Below are positions 18,171-29,141 of a DNA stretch of 64,000 nucleotides, one piece after another. The DNA is from Rhynchopus euleeides. Taxonomy: Eukaryota > Euglenozoa > Diplonemea > Diplonemida > Diplonemidae. The first letter of the stretch is position 1; each line of letters begins with the position of its first letter. Where the stretch lies: contig OY723279.1 in assembly GCA_963210315.1 (NCBI GenBank), positions 682,001 through 746,000 of the forward strand, written 5' to 3'. Both the position numbers and the translations under genes were made by a program. Under the pieces are notes generated by a model. It was not told the DNA's origin, made no database searches, and saw nothing but the letters and a program-made list of their open reading frames with translations.

Positions 18171-18587
18171 CAGTGATCTGAGTAGGTACCGTACCAGGTA
18201 CCGGGGGGTAGTACCCCCTGGTACCCCCAAAATGGTCGTTTTCAGTTTCGTGAAATTTGCATTTCCGGCGTTTTTCAGAGCTGTGGTGGGGTCACTTTGC
18301 TCTGGGAGATGAGTTTTTGGCCAATCAAATTTTTTTCGATTTTCCTTAGGAAATGTGGACCAGCCCAAAATGAAAAATGGAGGGGGGGTACTTCGGACGT
18401 GAGGTCAAAAAAAATTTGCGACCAACCAAACTCATCTCCCAGAGCAAAATGACCACACTACTGGCCGGAATTGATCCGGAAATTCCTAATTTCTGAAAAT
18501 TTTTGGGCTGGGACCCAAGTCTGGATTTTCGAAGTCCCGGGGGGTACCGGGGGGTAGTACCTGGTACGGTACCTACTCAGATCACTG
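18171..18587. mobile_element. hAT MITE nested in copy A
   Basis: 417 bp with ~30-bp inverted ends starting CAGTGATCTGAGTAGG. CACAGGG lies on each side (18164-18170, 18588-18594). The equivalent place in copy B (about 59461-59475) has a single uninterrupted CACAGGGGGG on its complement, the empty site. The left half matches 2257-2390, the end of the transposase-bearing fragment. No coding capacity. Confidence 0.85.
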
Positions 18588-18638
18588 CACAGGGGGGTGT
18601 GGGGGGCGGAGCCCCCCAGCCGCCGGAGGCCACGGTAG
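18588..18638 (-). repeat. Hairpin module H, copy 1
   Basis: A ~50-bp unit: CACAGGGGGG, then a perfect GGGGGGCGGAGCCCCCC palindrome, CCGCCGGAGGCC and ACGGTAG. Pairs with copy 2, about 160 bp downstream. Confidence 0.8.
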
Positions 18639-18746
18639 CGAACGTCTGTTGGCCTGGCTCCATAGTCGCATACGCTCAAGTACAACACAACTGACAGATA
18701 GCACATGTCGCATGGGGGGACGATAAATTGTCGCGCAAAGACACGC

Positions 18747-18796
18747 CACAGGGGGGTCTGGGGGGCGGAGCCCCCCAGCCGCCGGAGGCCACGGTA
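18747..18796 (-). repeat. Hairpin module H, copy 2
   Basis: Same unit and orientation as copy 1, 159 bp away. Followed by GTGAACATCTGTTGG, the border word seen after other copies. Confidence 0.8.
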
Positions 18797-19173
18797 GTGA
18801 ACATCTGTTGGTTTGAGCTCGAGAGCAAGCCTCTCACACCACCGCCCTCCGACCCCCCTCTCCACGCCCCAGGTGCAACATTTTTTTGCACCCGGAAAAT
18901 GTGTTCTTTTGACTGTTTGAGCACATCCAAGACCGGGAACATAAAAGAATTCTGCCAATGCCAAGTAGGGTCACAATAAAACCCAAAGGAAAATGGTGCA
19001 AAAAAGTAGTGACCACCACCCCCATCCCCACCTCCGGGTGCAAAAAAAATTTTGGCCACGGAAAATGTGTTCTTTTGAATGTTTGAGCACATCCAAGACC
19101 GGGAACATAAAAAAATTCTGCCAATACCAAGTAGGGTCACAATAAAATCCAAAGGAAAAAAGTGCAAAAAAAT

Positions 19174-19282
19174 GGGGGCCCTCGCTACGAGTCACTGTGA
19201 GTCACGAGTCGTCAGTTTTCAGCCGAACATGGCTGACTTCTCACTTTTTCTCACTCAGTCACACTTGGTAGCGAGGGCCCCC
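19174..19282. mobile_element. 109-bp MITE, copy 1
   Basis: Ends are GGGGGCCCTCGCTAC and its inverse. AAT flanks both sides, and the homologous place in copy B near 58905-58920 lacks it. A second 109-bp copy sits at 30534-30642 in the other orientation with CAT at both sides. A 3-bp duplication would suit PIF/Harbinger-type elements; that assignment is inference. Confidence 0.8.
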
Positions 19283-19410
19283 AATAGTGCAAAAAAATAT
19301 TTTCCCCCCAAATTCCTATTTTCATTCCGTGAAATAGATACACGCCTGAAGCGCTGCCTACTATCTTTTTTGGCACTGACAGGCTCCCTGTTGTGGTAAG
19401 AAAAATACCT

Positions 19411-20352
19411 TATCTTCCCCTCCTTCATACTCTACTGCAAGTGGTTTTCGAGACGCGAGAAGAGTTGTTTTGGCTGACTGGCTGACTGGCTGGCAGGGGT
19501 GGGTTGGATAGGGGGTAAGGGTGTTCACTTCACAAAAGGTGTGGGGGTGGGGGGGGGGGGGGTGGGGTCAACGGGAGATGGGAAATGGGATGGAAGAAAA
19601 TATCTTGGGCACCGCGATGCCAATAACACTGCTAGTACGTACAATGCGCCACGATATGGGGTGGCAAAAAGGCAATGTCTGGGGGGATAGGGGGGGGAGG
19701 GTGGGTGGTGGGGAAGAGGGGAGGAGGAGGTGAAGGGGTGAAGGGGTGAAGGGGAAAATGGAAGGGGGCGATAGAAAGGTAGTGGCGAAGGGAGGGAGGG
19801 GGTGGGGGCTGGGCATTTTTTTTTGCGTAAAGGGAATCTGGTCATGACAGTACGCATGGAATAAGCAAGAAGAAGAAAAAAAATCGGTGCAGGGGGGGGG
19901 GGGGGGGAGCTCCTGCTCTAGTTGGTGGGTGGGGTGGGTGTGGGTGTGGGGGATGACATGAAGGGAAACATGCAGGGATGCAGTGCGAGATATATGAAGG
20001 GCTGTGGGTGGAGGCGAGGCTATCTGATCTGAAGAGAACAGGGAAGGAGAGGGAAGAAGCAATGCAGGCTTGCTGGGTGTGGGGGGGGTTTGCGGGGTTT
20101 GCGGGAACGATGTGTTCTGGGGGGGAGGGGGTGGGAGTGGAGGGGCTTCGCCCAGCGGTGTATAAAAAAAATGCTGCGGTTCTGCTTCTTCAGAATCTGT
20201 GCATTTTTTTTGGAGAATTTGCTGAAATTTTTTTTTGTGCGGAGGTAGCAAAACCCCTCCCACCCCTCTCCCTCTATCTCTGTGAGGGCCTTGGTTTTAT
20301 ATAGGCTCCGAATCACACGACAAGAAACACAAAACACCGCAAATAACTGCGG
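19411..20352. other. Non-coding G-rich spacer
   Basis: Many poly-G runs and GGTGGG/GGGTGAA minisatellite-like stretches (about 19545-19800). The Pro-rich open frames on the minus strand are explained by base composition. No gene seen. Confidence 0.6.
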
Positions 20353-21118
20353 CAGGGTTTCCCCGACGTGGCTATTTAGCCATTTGGGCCAAATTTTAGG
20401 ATTTTTCGAAAATCCGGCGATGGCTAAATAGCCATGGGGTATTTTTTAGGATTTTTCGGAGGTGGGCCACTAGGGGGGTCACAGAGGAGGGGTGGTCTAA
20501 AGGACTTGGGTAGGTCAGCCTGACGGAAGACGACCGGGTAGGTTTTGCGCTGGCCGGAGGTATTTTTTGCGCACGCCACCTGTCGTACCACACGCCACGT
20601 TCATTCCTATCATCATGCACCCTTGCAGACGCACACGAGTACCTACTGTCCTGGTGCTTGACTGTCAACATGCCTCCAGAAAGGACGCAAAAGGGTCTTG
20701 CGAGCTTTGGCTTTGCACCGAAGAGCAACAGCCGCGTGCAACTCTCCACACTCCGATTCGACTACAGAGCGTACTCAGGGGACCAGGCTGTGTTGCTTGC
20801 ACAGTGCAAGGCCCGGAACCTGACATGGAAGAGGCAGTACGCTTCCCGTGATTTTATGCTCTCTGAGATCAAGGCTGCCGCGACAGTTGATGCTGTCATC
20901 GATATGTTCGCGACCCTCAAGAACCGTCGCGAAAAACTGATCATTTGAATTCTGGAGAGACGAGGTAGATAGAGCGTAGCGCCTCATGTGCGTACGCACA
21001 AATTGGCCGAGGCCGAGCGCGCCGAAGGCGCGCGAGAAAAACATCTTTAGGGGGGGTTGCAGACCAGACTGTTTTTAGCCACGACTTTTGGCCTCGGTGG
21101 CTATTCGGGGAAACCCTG
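20353..21118 (+). mobile_element. Non-autonomous hAT element, family 2, copy 1
   Basis: Inverted ends starting CAGGGTTTCCCCGA with a GTGGCTATT subterminal word, and a perfect 8-bp duplication AACTGCGG (20345-20352, 21119-21126). 766 bp. It contains a reading frame (about 20658-20948) conserved in copy 2 and long inverted subterminal sequence (GGCTATTTAGCC). Confidence 0.85.
20673..20948 (+). CDS. Small ORF of unknown function inside hAT family 2
   Basis: Starting at an internal MPPERTQKG, it encodes LASFGFAPKSNSRVQLS, FDYRAYSGDQAVLLAQC and ends KNRREKLII. I do not recognise it. The copy at 25821-26624 keeps both ends of the frame but has a different middle (Ser/Pro/Arg-rich instead of TVDAVIDMFATL). 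The start codon is not certain. It could be a fragment of a transposase accessory domain or a captured exon. Confidence 0.35.
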   Translation, partial: PPERTQKGLASFGFAPKSNSRVQLSTLRFDYRAYSGDQAVLLAQCKARNLTWKRQYASRDFMLSEIKAAATVDAVIDMFATLKNRREKLII

Positions 21119-22107
21119 AACTGCGGCGTTTAATTTTATGTTTTGCACTCACCAGGCTTGCTGACATCTCTCCGCAAAGAAGGGTGTTGGCAGCGCATGT
21201 GCTCACACCTATGTACACCGTACACAGGTTATGAACCAGCGAGCCAGCAAACAATCAAAAATCGTACTCCTTTCGCTATAATAAGAGAAACACCCTGCCC
21301 AGCAACTGCAAAAAGGCAGATCCGGGCTACTTTTTGTTGAGCGCGCGCTCCTGTGTCAAAGGCTGTGTAAGCCCCTGTGAAGTGGCATGAAGGTGATCCT
21401 TATAAAGCTTCAGTCGTACGATTTCCTTCGTTACTTCGCGACTTCGCTACGCTTCGTCGCTCGTAACTAGTAAAAACTATATCTTGTGCAAATCACAATA
21501 TACCAACACATCGCCTCCCTGGCCTTCAAGGCGAGAAAAAAGATGAGTGGGCCCGCTGGAGTGGGGGCTGAAGTTTGCCTTTCTATTGCCCCACCAACCA
21601 CGCTACCCCCCTCCCCCCGCCTTTGCTGCATCCTGTTGCAACTTCACTCCCCTCCTCATCCCCCCCCCATAGCATGATGTAAAATCTACAGACCCTCTTC
21701 GTGTTGCCGCAATGGCATACAAGGGTAGATGTGTTTGCGTGTGTGTGTGTGTGTGTGGAGGAGGGACGCTCACACCTACACACTTTCAGCGGAAAGTTTT
21801 GGAACAAAAGGGGGGGGAGGGGGGCAGGAGGCAGGAGATCTGTGGAGGAGGAGGAGGTGATGGTGGGGTAGCACCCTTCAGGGGGAGGAGAGGGTGATTC
21901 TCTAAAGTTGGAGGAGGAGGAGGGAGGGGGGGGGGGTATTGGCGAGAGTGAAGGTGAAGGTGAGGCAATCATACCAAGACACCCTTCTTGCAGCGGGGGG
22001 AGGGGGGAGGGGGGGGGGTATTGGCGAGAGTGAAGGTGAAGGTGAGGCAATCATACCAAGACACCCTTCTTGCAGCGGGGGGAGGGGGGAGGGGGGAGGG
22101 GGGTTTT

Positions 22108-22190
22108 TTTTTGATTGTCAAGAGTGAGTCTTGCAATGTTCGTCCTTTTTGTAGTCACTACACCAGGTATGCTGTACAAGGCGCAATCCC
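22108..22190 (+). repeat. Dispersed repeat R1, copy 3
   Basis: TTTGATTGTCAAGAGTGAGT then TTGCAATG and CACTACACCAGGTATGCTG. It lacks the middle of the consensus. Confidence 0.5.
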
Positions 22191-22620
22191 CCCAACACAC
22201 CCTTCTTGCAGCGGGGGAGGGGGGGGGGGGGGGAGGGGAGGAGGTGTGGGGTGTGGGGTGTATGGGGCACGTGTATGTGTGTTGAGGCATGCGCGAAAAA
22301 AATACGCTGAGACACAACCGAGACAGCTCTGAGCCACATCCAGCGCACCCCGCTAGGTTCCAAGCCAAGCGGGAGCTCTGTGGGCACGCCTGTCTTGGGG
22401 AGGGGGGTGTGTGGATCTAAAGGTGGGGGGGGTTGGGGGTTGGGGGGGGTGGGATGTACGAAAATAACACGGTGCGGTAGGTCGGCCGACCAGTCGAGTT
22501 GAAAACGGCTCATCAATCTCCCTGCATTCCACGCCGTGAATATAATCGCAAGATGCGGTAGGCTCTGCAGGAGGAATTCATTTTACGTCGGGTGGCAGTC
22601 ACCGCTAGTCGTTACACAAT

Positions 22621-22735
22621 GCGGTCTTCCGGTATCCAGCGGGTACCCAGATCCGGCGGACTACCCAGCCGGGTACCCGTATTGGAATAATAGCGAGCCA
22701 GGCACCCGGGGACCCGCCGGATACCGGAAGACCGC
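22621..22735. mobile_element. 115-bp foldback element
   Basis: Perfect 17-bp inverted ends GCGGTCTTCCGGTATCC with further complementary blocks inside (GCGGGTACCC against GGGTACCCG). No clear target duplication. Probably a small MITE. Confidence 0.6.
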
Positions 22736-22831
22736 GTCATGAACCCTTCATCCCCCCCCCACCGCCCGCTGCGGCACTCCTTTCGCTTTATGATTTGCCG
22801 TATGCCAAATCGAGGGTGTGGGGGGGGGGGG

Positions 22832-22935
22832 GGTTTGATCGTCGAGAGTGAATGGAAAAGTAAGTCGCCCAGCACCTTCTTGCAATGTTAGTCCTTTCTG
22901 TAGTTCACCACACCAGATATGTTGTACAGGGGTTG
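22832..22935 (+). repeat. Dispersed repeat R1, copy 4
   Basis: Near-complete R1 from TTTGATCGTCGAGAGTGAA after a 13-base G-run to CACCACACCAGATATGTTG. Confidence 0.6.
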
Positions 22936-23959
22936 TACGAGGGTGTGGGGGGGGGGGGGGAATATGGGTGAGATATAGGTGGAGGCGGGAATTTTAAAAC
23001 TTTAACACAGGGTGGGGATTTGGGGGAAGAAAAAAAAGGGGTGGGGGAGAGATTGTAAGGGAATTGGGAGCGTTTGCAGCAAAAAAAAAGCGGATAAAAA
23101 AAAGGCTGTAAGGTACACAGAGAGAGAGAGAGTCGAGGGTTGACCCCTCCCCCCTCCCCCCCCCCCACCCACTCCCCTTCACTAGTGGGAGAGGTGCGGA
23201 TGGGTGTGGGGGGGTGGGGGGTGAGGGGTGTGGTGTGGGGGGGGCTATATAGGGATGAATACAATGTAAGAAACAGACAAGCGATGCACCGTGGAAGGGG
23301 ATACGGGGAGGATGAGGGGTGCATCGGGAATAAAATCTACTGTTGGTGGGGGTGGGGGTGGGGGAGGGGAGGGGGTGGGGGTGGGTGGGTATGTTATTGA
23401 TCTTCTGTGGAGGGGGTGGGGGGGTGAGGAGGAGGACGGAGTGGGGAGTGGAGGGGAGGAGAGGAGAGGGAAATGCCTCAAAAAAACGGCGCGTTTTTAT
23501 CCACATTCCCCCCCCCACCCCCTCTCCTCCTCTCCCTCTCCCGTCCCCCCCCCCCCCTTCCCCAATGATTTTTTTAAAAACTACCTTTTTGCATCTTTTT
23601 CTTTGTTGCTGCTGCTGCTGCGAATGGGTGGGGTAGGGGGGGGGGGGGGGGGATATCACGTCGTTCCACAGCAGATGTGAGGGTGGAGGGAGGGAGGGGG
23701 GGGGGGGTGCAGTGGCTGGGGTAATTTTCTGGGGGGTCGCTTACAGCCCCGGGGGGGGGGGGGGGGGGGAGGCTGGCGTGCAGGGTGCAGGCAGCGCGCG
23801 CAAATGCGGCCTGTTTCCGGGTGCCCGCGCGCTGCCGGCGACCGTGCACCCGAGGTGCACGGTTTGGGCTGAATCTGGGTGACGTACGAGTAGGGCTCCC
23901 ACCCTGAAAATGGGCTACCTGCGGTCACTCCAGGTACCTGACATCACCCGAAAGTGACC

Positions 23960-24840
23960 CAAAATCAGCGGGACCCCCTCCTCGGGTGTTCCGAAACCCC
24001 TTTCTTTTGACTATTTGGAATCTGTGCGGATCGTAGTGGGGTCACACTGTGGGTCGAGGTGTCAAGCTTCACCCATGAAATGTGGGTCTGATTCAGGGTC
24101 TGGTCATAGGAGGCTGGCCCCAGGAGGATGTGACTGGGAGGCAGCCACACCAGCCCACCCACCCAGCGGGACCCCCTCCTCGGGCATTCCAAAACCCCGT
24201 TCTTCTGAACGTTTGGAACTTTTGCGAATCGTAGTGGGGTCACTTTGTGGGTCTAGGAGCCAAACACCGTCCATGAAATGTGCCTCTGGTTCAGGGGCTG
24301 GTCCTAAGGGAATGTGACTGGGAGGCAGCCACACCCACCCACCCACCCAGCGGGACCCCCTCCACGGGTGTTCCAAAACCCCTTTCTTTTGAACGTTTGG
24401 AATTTGTGCGGATCACAGTGGGGTCACTTTGGTGGTGTGCGAGCCAAGCATCACCCATGAAACACGGGTCTAGTTCAGGGGCTGGTCACCGTGGCTGGGA
24501 GGCAGTCAGCCCACACCCCACCCCATCCACCCAGTGGGACCCCCTCCTCGGGTGTTCCAAAACCCCTTTCTTTTGAACGTTTGGAATTTTTGCGGATCAC
24601 AGTGGGGTCACTTTGGTGGTGTACGAGCCAAGTTTCGCCCATGAAACGTGGGTCTGGTTCCGGGACTGGTCATGGGTGAAGGTGGCTGGGAGGCAGCCAC
24701 CTTCACCAGCCCACACCACCCCACCTACCCACCCAGCGGGACCCCCCCCTCGGATTTTCCAAAAACCCGTTCTTTGGGATATTTGGGATCCGTGCGGATT
24801 GTGGTGGGGTCATTTTGGCCATGGGGTGCCTATTGACACC
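23960..24840 (+). repeat. Tandem satellite, ~190-bp unit, five copies
   Basis: Unit starts near GCGGGACCCCCTCCTCGGG at about 23968, 24164, 24349, 24533 and 24737 (spacing 184-204 bp). Each contains TTGAACGTTTGGAATTTGTG, GTGGGGTCACTTTG and a CATGAAA block. The last copy is the most diverged. No coding signal. Confidence 0.75.
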
Positions 24841-25820
24841 ACTTACTGGGAAATGCCAATTGGGTAAAAGTACCCCCCCCTGTACAGGTACAAGGGGGGG
24901 GGGGGTCCTTTCCTACAGGTGCGGGAGGTAGCCAGTGTACCCCCCCCCCCCTGTCCCCCACTTTGTGAGGGACCCCCCCCCCCGACCAGGGTGGGGGTCA
25001 CCCAAAATTTCGAGGAAATCCTGGTGTCACCCTGAAAACCTGGGTCGCCAGCCTGACCTCAGCCCGCGGGGAGCCCCCCCCCCCCCCCCCACCCCCACCC
25101 CCCCACCAGCTGAAGACCACCGTGCACCACCCTCGCTCGCTTCTCTATAGCGACACCGCAGATCACCAACACGACCCATTCCAATCTCACCCGGCTGCCC
25201 CGGTTGCCCTTGCTGTTGCAAATTCTTCTTCTTTCCGTTGGTAACACGGGGTGTTCCCCACCTGGCTCGTTTTTTTTCACACACGCTTGTCATTTCTTGC
25301 GGTTTCGACCCAGGGGGGTTTTCCCCACATGAAATGCTCAAAGGAGCCGTAAAAAAATGGGCGTTGCCGGCGGCAGGCGGCGGGCGGGGGTGTGCGGTGG
25401 ATTGACGCCGAGGTAACCCAGCAGGTGGGAGAGGGGGGTTTGATTGTCGAGAGTGGATGGGAAAGCAAGCCTCCCAGCACCTTCTCGCAATCAGGTGGGA
25501 GGGGGGGAGGGGGCGCCAGATGAAACCAATAAAAAATATTCGCCAGCCCCAACTGCCAACACCCTCCAAGGATGAATGCGGTTGCGGTGGTGAAGACGGG
25601 GGATGTGGGGGAGGGGAATAGAGGGGGTGAGTATGGCTGTCGAAGGCGATGGTAAGGCGAATCGCCCCTCCACCGTGGGAGACGGGTTGATGCGGTGGGG
25701 ACAATAAGAGATCGGGGGAGAGGGGGGGGGGGGGGGGCTTGTCACGCCTTGCTTTGATGGTTTGTTTTGAGATCCGGCGGGCACAATCCTGACGATATGG
25801 AGCAGCGGTTTGCTCGCTTT
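24841..25820. other. Non-coding, C-run and G-run spacer
   Basis: Long C-runs at 24941-24951 and 25075-25092 and a 17-base G-run near 25720. Contains R1 copy 5. No gene supported. Confidence 0.5.
25438..25492 (+). repeat. Dispersed repeat R1, copy 5 (short)
   Basis: Only the first half of R1, TTTGATTGTCGAGAGTGGA through CTTCTCGCAAT, again preceded by a G-run. Confidence 0.5.
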
Positions 25821-26624
25821 CAGGGTTTCCCCGACGTGGCTATTTAGCCATTTGGGCCAAATTTTAGGATTTTTCGAAAATCCGGCGATGGCTAAATAGC
25901 CATGGGGTATTTTTTAGGATTTTTCGGAGGTGGGCCACTAGGAGGGGGTCACAGAGGAGGGGTGGTCTAAAGGACTTGGGTAGGTCAGCCTGACGGAAGA
26001 CGACCGGGTAGGTTTTGCGTTGGCCGGAGGTCTTTTTTGCGCACGCCACCTGTCGTACCTCACGCCACGTTCATTCCTATCATCATGCACCCTTGCAGAC
26101 GCACACGAGTACCTACTGTCCTGGTGCTTGACTGTCAACATGCCTCCAGAATGGACGCAAAAGGGTCTTGCGAGCTTTGGCTTTGCACCGAAGAGCAACA
26201 GCCGCGTGCAACTCTCCACACTCCGATTCGACTACGGAGCGTACTCAGGGGACCAGGCTGTGTTGCTTGCACAGTGCAAGGCCCGGAACCTGGCATGGAA
26301 GAGGCAGTACGCTTCCCGTGCTTTTATGCTCTCTGAGATCAAGGCGTCGGATCTCTCGAGCCAGCGGGTGTTGGCTGTGCCTCCTCCTCAAACGACGCCC
26401 CTCCGACGCTCAACTTCTCGTTCTGCTTCTCGTCGCGAAAAACTGATCATTTGAATTCTGGAGAGACGAGGTAGATAGAGCGTAGCGCCTCATGTGCGTA
26501 CGCACAAATTGGCCGAGGCCGAGCGCGCCGAAGGCGCGCGAGAAATTTTTTTTTAGGGGGGGTTGCAGACCAGACTGTTTTTAGCCACGACTTTTGGCCT
26601 CGGTGGCTATTCGGGGAAACCCTG
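25821..26624 (+). mobile_element. Non-autonomous hAT element, family 2, copy 2
   Basis: 804 bp with the same CAGGGTTTCCCCGA ends as 20353-21118 and its own perfect 8-bp duplication CTCGCTTT (25813-25820, 26625-26632). Nearly identical outside a replaced internal block at about 26345-26435. Confidence 0.85.
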
Positions 26625-26890
26625 CTCGCTTTTGTTTTTTTTGTTATTTTGGTGAGGTATTTTGTGACAACCTGTTGTCATTTTCTTCTCCCTCAGGATC
26701 TTTCTAGCTGGCACCGACGGTCTGCATGCTACGGTCATGCCTGTAGCACAGTACAATGTTGCATGAAGGCGGTTGTACCCCCTCCCCCCCCCCCCCCCTT
26801 CCCTTTCCTCAATATACCTCCTCTCTCTATATCACACACACACATCAGGCACATACACGTAGAGGAGCTCCTTTGCTTATTGAATCCCAC

Positions 26891-26985
26891 GGGGGACTTC
26901 GCTCTGTGTCAAAGTGTGTCAGGGTTGCGACCTATATTGTTAGGCAGCTCACTTTTCTGCACTTTAGAGCCAAAGGGCCCCCCCC
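26891..26985. repeat. Repeat R2, copy 1 (small MITE-like)
   Basis: ~90 bp starting GGGGGACTTC and ending GGGCCCCC, with the core TGTGTCAAAGTGTGTCAGGG and TTGTTAGGCAGCTCAC. Other copies are at 27790, 36853 and 53870. The GGGGG...CCCCC ends recall the 109-bp MITE. Confidence 0.55.
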
Positions 26986-27789
26986 CCCAACACACGCCCC
27001 GCTCCCCCCCCCCTCACCTCGCCCACCAACCCCATGCCCTATATCCCTCCCCGTTTGATGTATCAAAATATTCACGATTTCTACATAATCTAGACGCAAA
27101 AAAAAGCACACGCTCCCTCTCTCTCTCTCTCTATCGATATAAAAGCATCTACGGGGGGGGTGTGGGGGGTGTGGGGTGGGTGTGGGGGGGGTCTTCACTC
27201 CCGGCAACTGTTTTCCGGCTAAAAAATAATAATAAAAATATGGCGATTTTTTCCTCCTATAAATGAGGGGGGGGATTCACCAAATAAAATACGCCGGTTT
27301 CGTCGCCGCAGCGAAGGCCCACTATATCTGCATATGCAGTCCTGCGTTTTTCTCCTTCCCTTCGCACCCCCTTCCTGAAGGGAGAAGGCGGCGCTGTATG
27401 CTGGGCAGGGTGCCGATCAGCTGTGCGCCACGACTCATGCGTGTCACCGCACCACACAACACAACACCACGGCTCTAAAAATCTGGACATGGCGGACTTT
27501 CTCGCTCGCTCAGGTGGTGACAACGTGTTACCAGGTGCCGGCGATGAGAGGGAATCCCTGTCAGATAAGCAAATATGCCACGTCTGAGCGTGCTCACACA
27601 TGCATTTTTGTTCACTCATGTGGGTCTTGTTTGGAGTGGAATCGCAGAACACATACAAACACGCACACACTGAATGCGTGATTCGTTTTCCTTTTCTTCA
27701 GCTCGTGCAGAACACACTGAAAACCACCCTGAGCATTGATGTGATCATCTCCCCAACACACAAACACACACCATGGTCATGTTGGGTTT

Positions 27790-27866
27790 TCACTCAGTGT
27801 CAAAGCACATCAGTGTGGCCCATATTATGATAGGGCGCTCGCTTCTCTGCACTATTGGAGAAAGGC
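27790..27866. repeat. Repeat R2, copy 2 (diverged)
   Basis: CACTCAGTGTCAAAGCACATC through CTCGCTTCTCTGCACTATTG; same order of blocks as copy 1, with many differences. Confidence 0.4.
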
Positions 27867-29141
27867 TCCTGTAGCAAAGGTGTTGGGGAATGCAACCCAG
27901 CCAACTGGGGGTGGGGCGAATGGGTGGTTTCGCGCAGGGTTGAAAAGGGCACGGGAATACGACTGGGAGGGCCGGAGGGGGGGGGGGGTTCGGTGCGGTG
28001 GAGTGTCTGTGGGAAAAACATAACAATGATTACAACCCGATGTGGCATGTTGTTCGAACATCCACCACACCTGTGCACTGCAAATCGGTGCAGGGCTGGC
28101 TGCACACAAGCGCCCTCTCCGGCTCCGTCAGAATCACACCGCCAATCCTGTTCTCACGTCGTACACCCGGCCCTACACAGCGCCCTGCTTTTTTTCTTCA
28201 GAAGAGAAAGAAAAGAACGAATGGAAAATTATTTCTTTCCTCCGCTTGATCGCATGCACTCAGCCTTCTTGCTATTGATGGTGGCATAAAGCATTAATAC
28301 AAGTCTTGTCGAGAAGAAGGCTGTTGTGCACAAGGCCAATAGAGTATGATCGACGGAAGAAAGAGAGAGAGAGAGAGAGACCCACCTACATGCCGAGTTG
28401 CTTTGGCTGATGATTGCGTTTGCTGGGAACTTCAGGGGGAAGCAGCGCCAGCGGCAACGCTGCCAAGGCATTTTGAGAGAGAGGGCGCACACCGAGAGAG
28501 GCAGCAGGACTATGCAATTGCCTCCGCCCGTGTGGCCCTATGTCTGTGTGTGTTTGTGTGTGGTTCTGTTCATTTGTTTTCCCCACCCCTTCAGAATGTG
28601 GTGAGCCCTTCCTGTTCCAAGCCATGCCGCGTCTCACCCACTGGGTGATGGCGGGAGGGGTGGCTGTGATGGAGCTGTGGATGGGATGCGTCGTAGTCTG
28701 TTGACGGCAATCGGTGCCTGTGACCCCAGGTCATGCCCCTTCGTGAGGAGTGCAGGCAGGATCATTCAGCACACCTCTACACCCTCCTGTCGATGGAAGA
28801 CAGGTCGCACCTGTGTGATGAGTGGTGGGTTGTGGGTCGTGCAGGCAGGGCATGCTGTGGGTCCGACACACATTCCACTTTTAGGCCAACATAGCCATTC
28901 CCACACACACACACACATGTGAATATTTTACATCCTCCCAACAAGGTGGATTGCTAGGCGGACAACACAGCGATAGGGGAAGTGCTAGGTGCTTGCCATC
29001 ACACACCGCGCTGTACTTCAGTGCAGAGCATGCACCTGATCTTTGATGTAATCTCACCACTGTCCACACGCCTCTCATCACTTCCTGAATAAAAAACCCC
29101 CCCTCGCCCCTCGCCCCTCCCCCCTGTCCCTCACAACATAC

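Larger units (their letters stand above)
17412..19348 (+). mobile_element. hAT-like element, copy A (with two nested MITEs)
   Basis: Starts CAGGTGTGGCTCTATTT; its right end read inversely is CAGGCGTGTATCTATTT, an imperfect 17-bp terminal repeat beginning CAGG. A perfect 8-bp duplication, AAGCGCTG, flanks it (17404-17411, 19349-19356); both features are hallmarks of hAT. It matches the inverted copy B at 58845-60180 after removal of MITEs at 18171-18587 and 19174-19282. It carries two hairpin modules and no transposase domain I can recognise, so it is non-autonomous. Confidence 0.85.
17365..19410 (+). repeat. Dispersed repeat R3, copy 3, split by a hAT insertion
   Basis: The left half (GATAAGGCTGTTGTTTGTGC, 17370-17411) and right half (CCTACTATCTTTTTTGGCAC, 19357-19400) belong to one R3 unit. 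They are separated by the 1937-bp element at 17412-19348, with AAGCGCTG duplicated at the junctions. Confidence 0.75.
21127..23959. other. Non-coding G-rich region with minisatellites
   Basis: Includes an ~80-bp direct duplication (GGCGAGAGTGAAGGTGAAGG, at 21940 and 22022), R1 copies and a small foldback element. Many G-runs and (GT)n tracts. Long Pro-rich minus-strand frames (22905-23659) arise from G-runs and show no domain. I see no gene. Confidence 0.6.
26633..29077. other. Non-coding region with simple repeats
   Basis: Contains C-runs, (CT)n near 27115, (GA)n near 28362 and two copies of a ~90-bp repeat (R2). No domain is recognisable in any frame; downstream exons of the gene at 29142-30013 could lie here unseen. 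Confidence 0.45.

Noticed and set aside
22905-23659. Pro/Ser-rich minus-strand frames up to 221 residues
   Set aside because: Generated by poly-G and GGTGGG tracts; composition alone explains them.
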